Made by a program: the position numbers and the translations under genes. A stretch of DNA of 64,000 nt, taken from contig OY751489.1 in assembly GCA_963565915.1 (NCBI GenBank), forward strand, positions 2,604,001 to 2,668,000. The letters run 5' to 3'. Every line of letters begins with the position of its first letter. Position 1 is the stretch's first letter. Origin of the DNA: Entoloma clypeatum. Its lineage: Eukaryota > Basidiomycota > Agaricomycetes > Agaricales > Entolomataceae. Shown in pieces: positions 28,049 through 39,182 of this stretch. The notes beneath the pieces are model-generated. The model searched no databases, had not been told where the DNA came from, and worked only from the letters and a program-made list of their open reading frames with translations.

Positions 28049-29293
28049 TAGTGTTGCCGCGGCTTGGCTTGGCTTGGCTTGGCTTGGCTTGGCTCCAAAA
28101 GCCTCGGCTTTTGATAGGCTTGGCTCTGATAATTAGCCGAGCCAAGAATTTTGGCTCAGCTCCGTTTACAAGTGGCTTCAAACCAGCTCTGTCTCCAATC
28201 GACCCCACCGTCTCCTCTCAGTCATGCCCAACGGCCTCCTCACATGTCCAACGACCTCCACTGATGCCCAACAACTGCCTCACATGTCCAGGGGCCTCCT
28301 ACAATGCCTAACCACCTCCACTCGACTCGAACGGCCGCTTCTCATGCCCAACAATGTTCACTGATGTCCAGTGGCATTCCCTCGTGCTCAACCTCCACCT
28401 CTCATGCCCAACTGCCTTCTCTCAACCCCAATGATGTCCACTGACACCCAGTGGCATCCCCTGTGCCCAACGGCCACCTCTTGTGCCCAACCCCCTCCTC
28501 TCGACCTCAACAAACTTCACTCATGCCCAGTGGCGTCCCCTTGTGCCCAACGCTCGAGTGCCTAACCACCTCCACTCAATGCCCAACGGCCTCCCCTTGA
28601 TCCCAACATCTGCCTCTCATGCCCAACTCCTTCCTCTCAACCCCAGACATGTCCAACAGCCTCCTCATGTGCCCAATGGCCGCCCCTTGTGCCCAATCCC
28701 CTCCTCTCAACCCCAATGGTGCCCAGTGGCATCCCGTTGTTCCCAACAGCCGTTTCGCATGTCCAACGGCTGCCTCTCATGCCCAACGCCCTCCTCTTGG
28801 CCCCAATGGCCTCCTCTCAACCCCAATGACCTCCAGGCATGCCCAACAGCTGCCTCTTTTGGCCAACAGCCTCCCCTGGTGCCCAACCCCGTCCTCTTGA
28901 CCCCAACGGTCTCCAGACCTGCCCAACGGCCACCTCTCGTACCCAACGGCCTCCAGGTGTGCCCAACGGCCGCCCCTCGTGCCCAACCCTGGCCTCTCAA
29001 CCCCAACAGTCTCCAGGCCTGCCCAACGGCCGCCTCTCGTACCCGACCCCATTCTCTTGACCCCAACGGCCTCGCTAGTATTACATTTAAATTTAAACTT
29101 AGTTTATTATATATTTTTAAGTTAATCATTTAATGTACACATAGCAGGCTTGAGCGGCTCCCAAGCCAGAGCCAGAGCTTTGTTCAGCTCGGCTCCCATG
29201 GGAAAAGCTGGTGGCATGGCTCGTGTGGCTTCGGCTCCCTGATAGCTCAGCTCTGGCTTGAGCCAGCTTGGAGCCCAAGCCGCGGCAACACTA
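28049..29293. mobile_element. Non-autonomous hAT-like element (1245 bp), 8-bp TSD
   Basis: Terminal inverted repeat TAGTGTTGCCGCGGCTTGG is perfect at both ends (28049-28067 and 29275-29293). Flanks TGGTATGG (28041-28048) and TGGCATGG (29294-29301) are an 8-bp target duplication with one C/T difference. Ends of the form TAGTG and 8-bp duplications fit hAT elements. No transposase is inside; the interior is a long degenerate tandem array between GCTTGGCT-rich arms. Confidence 0.8.
28210..29075. repeat. About 20-bp degenerate tandem array inside the hAT-like element
   Basis: Repeating units of roughly 20 bp, such as GCCCAACGGCCGCCTCTCGT, GCCCAACCCCGTCCTCTTGA and CCCCAACGGTCTCCAGACCT, often in triplets near 60 bp. 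Because 60 is a multiple of three and the units lack stops, frames stay open on both strands (for example 28483-29133 plus, 28707-29129 minus). These repeat-driven frames are not called as genes. Confidence 0.8.
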
Positions 29294-30109
29294 TGGCATG
29301 GCGATGACAGTTGGGTCTCCATGTGCCGTACAGCCACAAAGGGCGATGGGACTCATTACAAATGCCCTCTCCGCACTCCCATCTCTATGGAGCACCTCCT
29401 TGTCCTCTCTCGTGCCCTCAATCTTTCCAACTCCTTCCACGCCACAGTATGGGCAACAGCTCTTGCGGCCTTTTTCAGTTGCCGTCGTCTCAGTGAACTC
29501 ACCATTCCCTCCAACCCTGCCTTGGACCCTAAACTCCACATCCTCGCATCCTCCCCTGCCCGTTTTTCCACCTTACGGGAAGGCACTCAGTCGGCAGGCT
29601 TCCATATTCCCTGGACAAAGACCACTCATGAAGAGGGTGCACAGGTCATCCTCACGGCCCGCCCAGATAACCTCGTCTGCCCTGTGCAAGCTCTTTTCAA
29701 CCACTGCAACATTGTCAACAGGGATCGCCCTCTGGGAATGTTCTTCTTTGCCTACCATTCAGACACTGGTGTCTGGGTGAACATGGTCAAGACAACCTTC
29801 CTCAAGTTTTGCAATTCAATCTGGAAGTTGGCGGGCCTGGAGGATGTCCTTGGCCACAGCTGCCACATCAGCGGGGCAGTTGAGCTGCTGCTTGCTGGTG
29901 TTAATCCTGATGTCATTGCAGCCACAGGTGGCTGGACCTCACTCACATTTCTTCTTTACTGGCAACGCATGGAAGAAATCATCCCACTCTCCACTTCTCA
30001 TGCCTACAAAAAATCCCATTTAGATCATCTCTTGTCGGTTTTCAAAGATTTCCATATATGCCATGCCATCCCTCATATCTTTCTAGACAATGTTAACTCT
30101 CTTGATTAA
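29294..30109 (+). pseudogene. Tyrosine recombinase (phage-integrase fold), 5'-truncated, with R-to-H at the HxxR site
   Basis: The frame continues to the stop at 30109 and covers the catalytic core seen in many agaricomycete tyrosine recombinases: AAFFSCRRLSELTIPS (first catalytic Arg), HIPWTKTTHEEGAQVILTAR, DVLGHSCHISGAVELLLAG and ATGGWTSLTFLLYWQRMEE (catalytic Tyr region). The conserved HxxR normally reads GHSFRIGG; here it is GHSCHISG, so the second Arg is His (CAC at 29864-29866, one transition from CGC). The N-terminal DNA-binding domain is missing: coding sequence starts at the hAT-like insertion, and I find no N-terminal exon to its left. Probably inactive. It could derive from a Crypton-like element. 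Confidence 0.7.
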
Positions 30110-30424
30110 TTTATTGGTTGCAAATACAATCATATCATTTGGGGACCTCTCACTCAGTTTGGGGCCAGATTCCTCCTTGCCCATCCAAATCTGAGTTGTG
30201 AGCTCGTGCTCTTTCTGGTGTTTCCCGATTTGGACATCCAATGTTTCCGAATCTGGCTCCCTGGCACTCCAGGCTTTCTCTCCTCCGAGTCCTTCCCTTT
30301 CAGCCAACACGTCCTTTTCACATGTCTGAGATATATGTGCTCCTGCTCATGTGACCCTTCAGGTGTTCAGATCATGCAAAAGGACTCAAAAGCCAAACCC
30401 CCATTCTCATTTGAACCTTTTCTT
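30110..30424. other. Non-coding tail of the recombinase region, no gene seen
   Basis: No supported coding frame. Probably the 3' flank of the recombinase-bearing element. Ends at the CAGAA target copy of the next solo LTR. Confidence 0.4.
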
Positions 30425-30429
30425 CAGAA

Positions 30430-31074
30430 TGGTAAGTAGGTGAAATGTCGGAGCTTTGTTGGAGTCCGTTGGAGGTCAGATGTAGGACTGAGACCAGAGC
30501 GGAACGACGAAGGGGAGGGACATGGCTTCAATGTATGTGTTGTGCTGCCGTTTGTTGGATAAGATGTCCCAATTTCAGGAGGTTGGAGGAAAGGTTGGCT
30601 CGTCAAAGGGTAACGATGGAGGAGGAGCAGAAGATGATGATGTTGTTGGCATATTGTACCACGGCGAGGATCTCTGGCATGAACTGAGAGTAGAGGAGTG
30701 AACTTGGTTGATATTCGAACTCAGGAACTACAGGTAGGGTATAAGCTTAAATATCTAAATGTGATTACTTTACAGAGATGGTCAGAGTAGGTCCGGAGTT
30801 GTGGCATAAGTTGCCAGCGACTGTATCAAACATCAGAGATGTTGGTCAATGGACCATGCAGAAAAGGCGATGCATAAGTAAACAGGAATATGAATATGAA
30901 ATGCATAAAGGCATGGAGTTATGAATATGAAATGCAAGATGGCAACGTGCAGAGGTGCGGAGGTAATGAATGGATGTCCGGAATATCGGAATTGATCAGA
31001 GATCATTGGAGCGGAATTGATCAGAATTGATCGGAGATGATCAGAGGTTGTTGGAGCCAGAATGGTATATAACA
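30430..31074 (-). mobile_element. Solo LTR (645 bp), TSD cagaa, CpG-decayed
   Basis: Target duplication CAGAA at 30425-30429 and 31075-31079. Same family and orientation as the solo LTR at 14061-14843, with internal deletions. Compared with that copy, many CG dinucleotides are now CA or TG (for example GACCGGAGCGG to GACCAGAGCGG, and GACCATGCGGAAA to GACCATGCAGAAA). Confidence 0.9.
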
Positions 31075-31824
31075 CAGAAAACATTTACATTTAGACCTTT
31101 CCTAGACCTATGAAATATTCTCCTAGATAGATTTACGGACTCAAGCTTGAACATCTTATCTGAGAAAAAACATGATTTCAAGTAGTTCTAAGATGCTGAC
31201 TTAGCTTAAATAACTTAAACCACTTAACTTTTTCTTTGGGTTTGTTTAAGTTGGTTTGGCCTTTTCCTGATGCTATAAACAAAGTATCACATGGACATGC
31301 GCCACTTGATAGCAGAGTGTGAACTTGTGACCTCATGTGACTGACGAACGACACAGCCACGCCGACCTTATGGTAGGTGATAGTATGCAGGCTCTATTGG
31401 TTCGTCTTTCAGGTAGGGAATACCAAAGTAACCGGGCACACTGTGAAGGCGTTGTGGAGAAGATCTTCGCTGACAACCTGGAAGAGTTGTCGGAAAAGAC
31501 TAGCGGGAAAAGGGTTGGTGAAGAAAGGAAACTTCTTGGCGACAGCTTGGAATTGCAACACGCCATCGAGGTCAGCATGGGGAGTTGCAATGCAAGTGAC
31601 GCCCCCGTAAACAAATCGGGCATCAAGGCACCGTTCATGGCATTGAAAGTGGCCTGTGGGATTACATTCACATTTGGGCGATTGGTGGTCGAAGGGCTGT
31701 TCTGCGCGGGAGGTTTGTTCTAGGCAGTTGATTGACTGCCGTTTGAGCGGAGGAGTACCTAAACTTGGTGTAAATATCATCTGCTACTGTCTGTGATGTC
31801 ATTGAGTCGGCTGTTTCCTCCACC
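31075..31824. other. Intergenic stretch before PLD1, no assignable gene
   Basis: A plus frame (31337-31723) and overlapping minus frames are open, but none shows a family I know. I treat them as unproven. Contains the PLD1 promoter side. Confidence 0.4.
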
Positions 31825-34800
31825 ATGTCCACCGTCATCCCTCCTGGTGTCCACCGCGTACATCCACTCAATGGTGGCGTAATGGACACAGAGAAGCACC
31901 AACGTCCACATTCGACCCAATTCAAATCCATTCAGGACTCCCCCTCGCAGAGGACTGGTCCCCCTCGCTCCCTATCTTTTGCCTACTCTCTTTCAATCGC
32001 AACTTCGAGATCTAAAAAGGATAGCAACTTGGAAGAGGAAGATGTAGCACCTCCAGACGTCGATGCGGGATACAGTTTCGCGTCGCCAACTTCGGACTTT
32101 CGCGGTGCGTTGGAATATATCAGCCCCACCGAGCCCGCAGACCGAAAAGGCAAGAGACGGGAGAGTCGAGACGAAGGATGGAGCCCCAGGCGTTGGTTTC
32201 ATGAATCGCCAAAAGCCGAGCGACCTGAATTTGACTTTGGCGTCCCGGGGGCAGCAGAATCTCATGACCAGCATGACGCTTCAGGTGGTGCACGGCCCTC
32301 CCAATGTATTGAGCAATCGGGGAGCACTTATACTGAGAATCGCAGTATGGCAAGTAAGCCTGGCGTGCGACCTGCCCTTTTAATAGGGACGCCTGTGCCT
32401 GGGACCAGGGCTGGACACGCCAGATGGCGCCGCTTGCGTTTACTCATACCCCATATTATCTCGCAAGAGCAAAGCACTTCAACCCAAGATCGTTCTGCGG
32501 TTGTTTCCAACCAAGTCAACATAACAGATGAACTTATTTCGGGGGGACTTGCAACCCTGATGCCGCGGCTGTGGTTCGAACGCGATGAAAAGAATCATCG
32601 CCGAGTTCCTATTCTATTGCACCGTCTGCGAATACGCGTGAGTGATAGCCTGCATCCAATGCATAGCTCCAAGGCTGTATTTCGCATCGAATGCGAATAT
32701 GCAAATGGCGCCTCTCGTTGGGTTGTGTATCGACAACTTCGAGACTTCCTCTCATTACACACACACTATACCGTTTCCAATATTCAGAACCATAACGTCG
32801 ACAAAATGCCTGAATTCCCTCGGACAAGTATGTCAGTTCACTATCGCCTGACTCCATGCTCACATAGTTTCGTATTAGGCCTTCCTTACTTCAAGTATCT
32901 TAAAAAAGAAGGACGAGATATCGGACAAGCTGAATTTGCCCGCCTCCAACGAGAATCGTTGGAGAACTATTTGCTTGACCTTATACGAGCGGTTGTACGT
33001 TCAATACCTTCTTGTCTTCTCCTGCAATGAAATCATATTTTTATAGATGTTTCACCCATCCTCCAACCGCATCGCTGCTTTTCTTGAGATAAGTGCCCTA
33101 TCCATATCTTTGGCGCGGTCCGGTGGTGCGCAGTACAAGGCCGGCGTCCTACACATCGAATCCAGCAACGGAAACAGTGGCGGTGGATTTGGCCGTAAGT
33201 CTATTGGCTGGAGGGCCAGGAAGGAACCAAAGTGGTGTGCCCTCCGAGAAGGTTATCTTGTTGTCTTAGAGGAACCAGGCGAGGTACCTATCGAATCTGT
33301 TTTCTATTGAGAACTGATCAGGATCTACATGATTTCAGTTGAAAGTCTGGGATGTTTTCATTCTAGATTCAGATTTCAGAATTGAACGTCCCAAGCGATA
33401 CTATCGTCAAGGTTTAAACTTCTTAAACTCCGATACCACCTCGTCAGGTCATCTACATCCTTCCTCTGCCAAAACAGCCGAAAAGACCCAGGTTCATGTT
33501 GACTCGGATTGCCTCTCTGTGATCAGCTCAATTAAGAGTCGGGTTTCCAAAATTTTCCATGTGAAGCATGTTGCTGATGATAACAATCCTTCTGGGGATG
33601 ATTCTTCTTCTTCCTCTTCAATATCTCTACCATTTCGAACGCAAACACCCTTGCTTGATCCCTCTACCAACGCCGATCCCATGTCTGGAAGACGCCGTGA
33701 GGAGAACGAGGGCACGGGACAAGACGATGCAAAAAAGATGAATCGAGAGAAGGACGTCTCGAAGCACACTTTCTATATCGTTAATTCTCAGATGCGTCTC
33801 AAGATTTCTGCCCAAAATGAGGTGTGATAGACTTCCTCTTCGAAGGGGCACAGAAATCCTGATATTTCCTTCTTGAGCGACAAACCCTGCAATGGATAAC
33901 GGCACTGGAGAAAGTGGCAACAACTTGCCTTTACACCGGTCACAACCGCTTTGATAGCTTCGCTCCTGTTCGGTCGAATGTTGCTACGCAATGGCTAGTC
34001 GATGGTGTGAGTTATTCGTGCCTCCGTCGAGTCTTCCAACTATTCAACAATTGCATAGCGTGACTATTTCTGGAATCTTTCGCGTGCAATTCTCCTTGCC
34101 CGCGAATCTATCTATATACACGACTGGTGGTTATCCCCCGGTGAGAGTGCCTGTAACATAGATTAATTGAATTCTCATAAGCACATTTTTACAGAGGTAG
34201 AACTAAGGCGACCAAACAAGGGCCACTATCGGCTTGAACGACTATTGGAGAGGAAGGCTAAAGAAGGAGTCATGATTTACATTATCCTGTAGTGAGCATC
34301 ATTATCACTCAGAAGCGCGACAAAAATCGATATACGACACAGCCAAGAGGTGTCCAGTCGTACGACACCTACCGACAGCAAGTAAGATATGACGAATCAA
34401 CCGATCTTTATACGCACATGATTTCTGACCTACCATTGGCAGCTATGCCAAACAGCGCCTGCTTTCATTACACCCCAATATTCTCGTTCAACGCTCGCCT
34501 TCGCATTTCCAAACTGGTACGTTCTATTGGGCTCACGTACGTCATTCCACTTCTCTTCAATCTACCCTTATCTCTCATCGAGTCCTCTCCCAGCATGAAA
34601 AGCTGTGTGTTATTGATCAAACAATCGCATTCACGGGGGGTCTTGATCTCTGCTTCGGAAGGTTTTACAAAGCTCACTCCAGAGACAACAGTAACTTAAA
34701 CTTACATTGCAGATGGGATACTCCACAACACATCCTCACAGACGACATCGAAGGGACTGAGCAGTCGGAGATTTGGCCTGGTAGAGCTTCCACTGGCTTC

Positions 34801-37663
34801 TAGTTCGATATCTGTTCAGTAACACTTTGCACAGGAAAAGATTACAGCAACCCCCGAATATCCGACTTCTATGAATTGAACAAGCCAGAAGAAGATATGT
34901 ATGACCGGACAAGAATACCAAGAATGCCGTGGTGGGTGCTTTCTCCTCTTGACGGCCGTGGATCTTCATTTTGTGTAACCATCAGGCATGATGTGGCCTT
35001 GCAAGTGGTTGGACAACCTGCCAGAGATCTGGCACGGCACTTTATCCAGCGGTGAGCATCGGGTCACCTGTTTTCGCAGGCACTTACCCTAGACTGTATG
35101 TTGCCAGATGGAATTATCTTTTAAGAATAAAGGTACGTGTATAATCCATCCCAAACAACAGGCAAACGCCCACAACCGATCTAGAATCATTCTCGAACAA
35201 TGCCTTTCTTATTGCCTCCACCGGAATTTCGACCAGGGGAACTTTCTCTGTTGGGCCTCACTGGGACTTGTGAGATGCAAATATGTCGTTCTGCGGGCCC
35301 ATGGTCCATGGGTAGTACCGGGATTGAGCAGTCAATTCAGAATGCATATCTGAAAGGTAGGTTACTTCTGCCCTCATCCATAAGTTCGAAACAAACCGTT
35401 GGTTGAAACAGCGATCCAGATGTCCGAACATTTTGTCTACATCGAGAACCAGTTTTTCATTACCTCGTACGCACATCGCTTCTCTCTGGCGGGATATTCA
35501 TACCCTTGTAAAAACAGAACAATAGTAAACGATGTCAAGATTGAGAATCACATTGGTGATGCAATCGTCCATCGTATAATTAGGGCACATCGCGAGGGCA
35601 CTAACTGGAAATGCTGTGTTATCATACCACTGCTTCCTGGATTCACATTCCCCGTTGACCATAGTGATGCCAGCGCGGTAAGCCGCACCACCATTATCTC
35701 CAGTCATTAACATAATCTTGTATTAACAGATACGCATCATCTTGGCGTGTCAGAACTATTCAATCTCCCGAGGCCCATATTCGATTTTTGGCCGCCTTCG
35801 CAGGGAAGGAATCAACGTGAGTATGTTCCATCAGGAGCCAACTGAAACTGACTTGAATACTTTAGCCAGATGATTACATCTCGTTCTTTTCTCTGAGAAA
35901 CTGGGCAAAGATGCGCGGGGATGTTCTGACTACTGAACAGGTAACCGGATGACAAGTTTTTCTTACAGCTTGTGATGTATATTGATTCTGATAGGTATAC
36001 GTCCATGCGAAAGTCTGCATCGTCGACGACCGTTTCGCTATCATTGGAAGTGCCAACATAAATGAGCGTTCCCAACGCGGAGATCGTGACTCGGAACTGG
36101 CGGCTGTTATTAGTGACACTGATTTGATCGACTGGTACGTTGCCTGAACCACTGGCGACCTTGCATTATTCATAGGCGTTGGATAGCACGATGGGAGGTC
36201 AACCATTCAAGGTCGGAAGGTTTGCACACCTTCTCCGCGTCCGCTTGATGCGAGAACATCTCGGCATTGATGTCGATGCGTTGGATGAGGCAGATATTAT
36301 AGAACACGCCCCGTCGGGACTCGCGGGGAGTGCCAAAGGTCCTGAGCCTGACAGCGCCGAGAGAGAAAGGAAGACTCTTGACCGTCAGCCCGCCAGTATT
36401 GCCACCTCCCAAGATGGTGCCCGGCAAGGTGAGGCAGCATACTTCTGGTACGCCTTATTGAGCTGAGATTATGTAGAACTTCATGCGACCCAAGAAGTGA
36501 ACTCAGACTACCCCCGTCACTCTGAAAGCGAGACAGTCGATGAAGGTAAAACAATCAAGAGTGTATTGGGTACACCCAAGGAAGAAAAAATCGACGCTGA
36601 GCAGCAGACAGGAACAATGAAGAATGACGATGATGCAATGGCGCTGGACCAAAATTATGACGTTGACTCAGAATTAGGAACTGCCCAAGAGAACGGAAAT
36701 TTTCCCGGAGGTTTTGTTCAGGATAATGGGCAGAAATCTGGATTGGCAGCAGACGGGATTAGTTCTCCCCAGTCTAACAACGAGCCTCCCCGTATGCACG
36801 AGGCTGCTGTCGAAGCTGTAAGCGGCAAGGTCGTTCCAGAAGTTCAGCGGAAACGACTTGCCAATAAAACATGGGAGGCTCCCGTAGTTAGGCCCCATGT
36901 CGAAGCTGATAAATTTGAAGACCCCATATCAGACGCGTTCTGGAAAAATGTTTGGGTCGCCAGCGCTGCGTTCAACGTATGTGATTCTTCCCGTATGCTT
37001 CCTCTGCTTCGTATCTGTTGATACATGACGTCTTTTAGACGGAAATTTATCGCAAAGTTTTTCATGCCATACCCGATGATACAATCACGACATGGAAACA
37101 ATATAAAGAATTCATCGTACATCATGAACGGCTGAACAAACGGGTAGATATCTGTCGCGTTAACTCCATAATCTCGTGACTCATCATATCTAGTCCAGCA
37201 ACAGGTCCGAACCAGTCGCTCGAGTACCATCTGAAGCCGGTGATGAAGATGCCCCTCATGGAGACAAGACGGATCTCGTTTCGGAGAGCGAACATCGACC
37301 AAGCCAAGAAAATACTGTTGTTGATTTTGATACCACGACAGAAGGGTCAGAGAGAGAGTATGAGACGAGGGCAAGACACTCCTCCAGAAGTCTAGAACCA
37401 TTCGAACAATGGGAAAAAGACGAAATGGAGGAAGTCTTAACCCAGTTGAATGGGCACTTGGGTGTGTTGCGACTTTTCCGACCATCACAGGATTCTGATC
37501 AGGGTTACGGTATCAGTATCGTTCCCTACGAGATTTTTAGAAGGTGAAGATGAAGCCAACAATTTCCTCTTCAATGCGGATAGGTAGGGTCCATCGCTTT
37601 TCGCCCGTTACTTTCCTCATCGAGTCCTCATATAGAATGTTACCCCTTCCAATATATAACTGA
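31825..37663 (+). CDS. PLD1: Phospholipase D1 (PX-PH-HKD type)
   Basis: Hydrolyses phosphatidylcholine to phosphatidic acid at membranes; yeast relative Spo14. About 20 short introns; I estimate roughly 1590 residues. Order: disordered N-terminus; PX domain ([25 protein letters not shown]; about 32590-32990); split PH domain ([18 protein letters not shown], then [13 protein letters not shown]). First HKD region: [28 protein letters not shown], then after several introns TFYWAH joined to HEKLCVIDQ, keeping H-x-K-x4-[16 protein letters not shown] follows. Second [23 protein letters not shown] (about 36000), with [14 protein letters not shown]. The C-terminal region contains [20 protein letters not shown] and ends MLPLPIYN. 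An intron at 32828-32878 is 51 bp without stops and must be removed to give the RTSLPYF join. No lesion seen. Confidence 0.92.
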
Positions 37664-37845
37664 AGTGGCTACCGAGAAGGACCAACAGTACCAGGGGTGT
37701 ATCCGACAAAGCGGGCATATATATAGGCTTTGTGGTAACTATTATAAAGTTCCGTTACATCGAATGTGTAAATCCGCATGTCACTCCACTTCCACTGCCA
37801 CCAACACCCTGGACGACTTTTCATGCTCAACGGGTCCGAGTCAAT

Positions 37846-38913
37846 ATGTCGAAAGAACAGACTCGGATGTCTGAAGACCTGAAGAAACTCACCGTCCCTC
37901 AACTCAAGGCTCTGTGCAAAGAAAATAGGATAACTGGCTACTCCAAGCTGCAAAAAAGTGCTATTATACATAAGCTTCTCTCGAAAACCGTGCCTCTGCC
38001 AAGCGTATCACTGTTTGAAGCCTCCCTAGGCACTTCGTCGTCCTCCGTGGTGCAGCGAAATCAGCACAATCTAGGGTACACAGGACTCTTGCCAGATAAT
38101 TCTGACACGAGCATCATAGTTCATGAAGAGGATCGGGCGTGCCAAGCATCTCAGCCGTGTCCGAATCCTTCTGTTCGGATTCCGTCAGACCTCGTACATT
38201 CAAGTTGTTCACTGCCACTCTCAGATAAACGACCACCACCTGTTGTAGTAAAGAAACGGATACTGGAGCCCACCCAAAGTGAAGCCGACACCCTCCCAAA
38301 AAGATTGAAGAATTCTAAGACCCTGACTGGAGCCAACACAATCCACACTGCAATACAGCGGACGTCTATATCNNNNNNNNNNNNNNNNNNNNNNNNNNNN
38401 NNNNNNNNNNNNNNNNNNNNNNNNNNNNNNNNNNNNNNNNNNNNNNNNNNNNNNNNNNNNNNNNNNNNNNNNNNNNNNNNNNNNNNNNNNNNNNNNNNNN
38501 NNNNNNNNNNNNNNNNNNNNNNNNNNNNNNNNNNNNNNNNNNNNNNNNNNNNNNNNNNNNNNNNNNNNNNNNCTGCAGAGATGGCTCAAGACTTTGACGG
38601 ACGCTCTGCTTGCATTAACTATCCTTACCGATCGCCTAGAATCAACTTGTTCTTACCGTCGTAGGCTTCCCTCCGCAACCCTTGTTGAATGTGGCAGATG
38701 CTGATTATGCCAAACAGGTGTCATGAGGTCGAAAGTGTCCACTTCACTTTGTCTAGGGGACAAGCCTTGCATCCTGCTGTTGCTATTGTGCAGACACCTT
38801 GGAGAGAGTATTATATCCTGAAAGATAATGGAATGCAGATTGGGTGTGAAGAAGATGGGATACCGATGGTCTGGATGCAGTTGTTGGGATGCGACGCAGC
38901 AGGTCGGGCCTGA
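37846..38913 (+). CDS. SAP-domain protein, interrupted by an assembly gap
   Basis: Starts at ATG 37846 (MSKEQTRMSEDLKKL); a second Met at 37867 is an alternative. Residues about 10-45 form a SAP motif (LTVPQLKALCKENRITGYSK), a small DNA/RNA-binding helix pair of nuclear proteins. After a Ser/Pro-rich region the sequence is lost in 200 Ns. Beyond the gap, AEMAQDFDG...INLFLPS joins across an intron (about 38663-38720) to CHEVESVHFTLSRGQALHPA, then VQTPWREYYILKDNGMQIG and VWMQLLGCDA, ending at 38913. The post-gap block matches the C-terminus I remember for an agaricomycete SAP-domain family. Function is unknown beyond the SAP domain. Confidence 0.7.
38373..38572. other. Assembly gap, exactly 200 N
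   Basis: 200 consecutive unknown bases inside the SAP-domain gene. The round number suggests a placeholder length rather than a measured distance. Confidence 0.98.
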
Positions 38914-38989
38914 GCGTTCAGTCAGTGGATCAGGTAATGAGCTGGGGCATTGATGCAAATATATTCTCATGACAGCTACACATTTCCAA

Positions 38990-38997
38990 GAAAAAAA
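38990..38997 (-). terminator. RNA polymerase III terminator for tRNA-Asp
   Basis: On the minus strand a run of at least seven T residues lies a few bases after the tRNA 3' end. Confidence 0.8.
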
Positions 38998-38999
38998 CT

Positions 39000-39085
39000 C
39001 TCTTTGCCTGGGAGTCGAACCCAGCTTTCGCGCGCACAGCATGAGTCATGACAGGCGCGTGTACTAACCGATATACTAGCAAAGA
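39000..39085 (-). tRNA. tRNA-Asp (anticodon GTC) with a short intron
   Basis: Acceptor arms TCTTTGC and GCAAAGA pair fully, with discriminator G at 39000. D arm is GTAT...GTAC. Anticodon stem CGCGC/GCGCG encloses loop CTGTCA with anticodon GTC. T arm CTGGG TTCGACT CCCAG is perfect. About 14-16 extra bases after the base 3' of the anticodon form a canonical-position intron. Internal A and B boxes are present and a T-run follows. Confidence 0.88.
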
Positions 39086-39182
39086 CCTTGACACTAAGTT
39101 TAAAGTAGAAGACATATCTTATCCCTCACCCATCCGTTACCCTTCAACATCCCCACTCATCCTACACCTTTTTCTTCTCTGG

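Noticed and set aside
28483..29133. 216-codon plus-strand frame rich in Pro and Asn, with long overlapping frames on the minus strand
   Set aside because: It lies wholly within a degenerate 20/60-bp tandem array in a transposon; openness in several frames on both strands is explained by the repeat period.
31337..31723. Possible 128-codon gene upstream of PLD1
   Set aside because: No recognisable motif, several competing frames on both strands, and no splice-supported extension; left as unassigned intergenic DNA.
20..31800. CRISPR array or bacterial-type operon
   Set aside because: The tandem arrays lack spacer/repeat alternation, and the genes have spliceosomal introns and eukaryotic families; nothing prokaryotic was seen.
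36844..37488. 214-codon minus-strand frame across the PLD1 3' region
   Set aside because: Shadow of PLD1 exons whose plus-strand joins continue conserved PLD sequence to MLPLPIYN.
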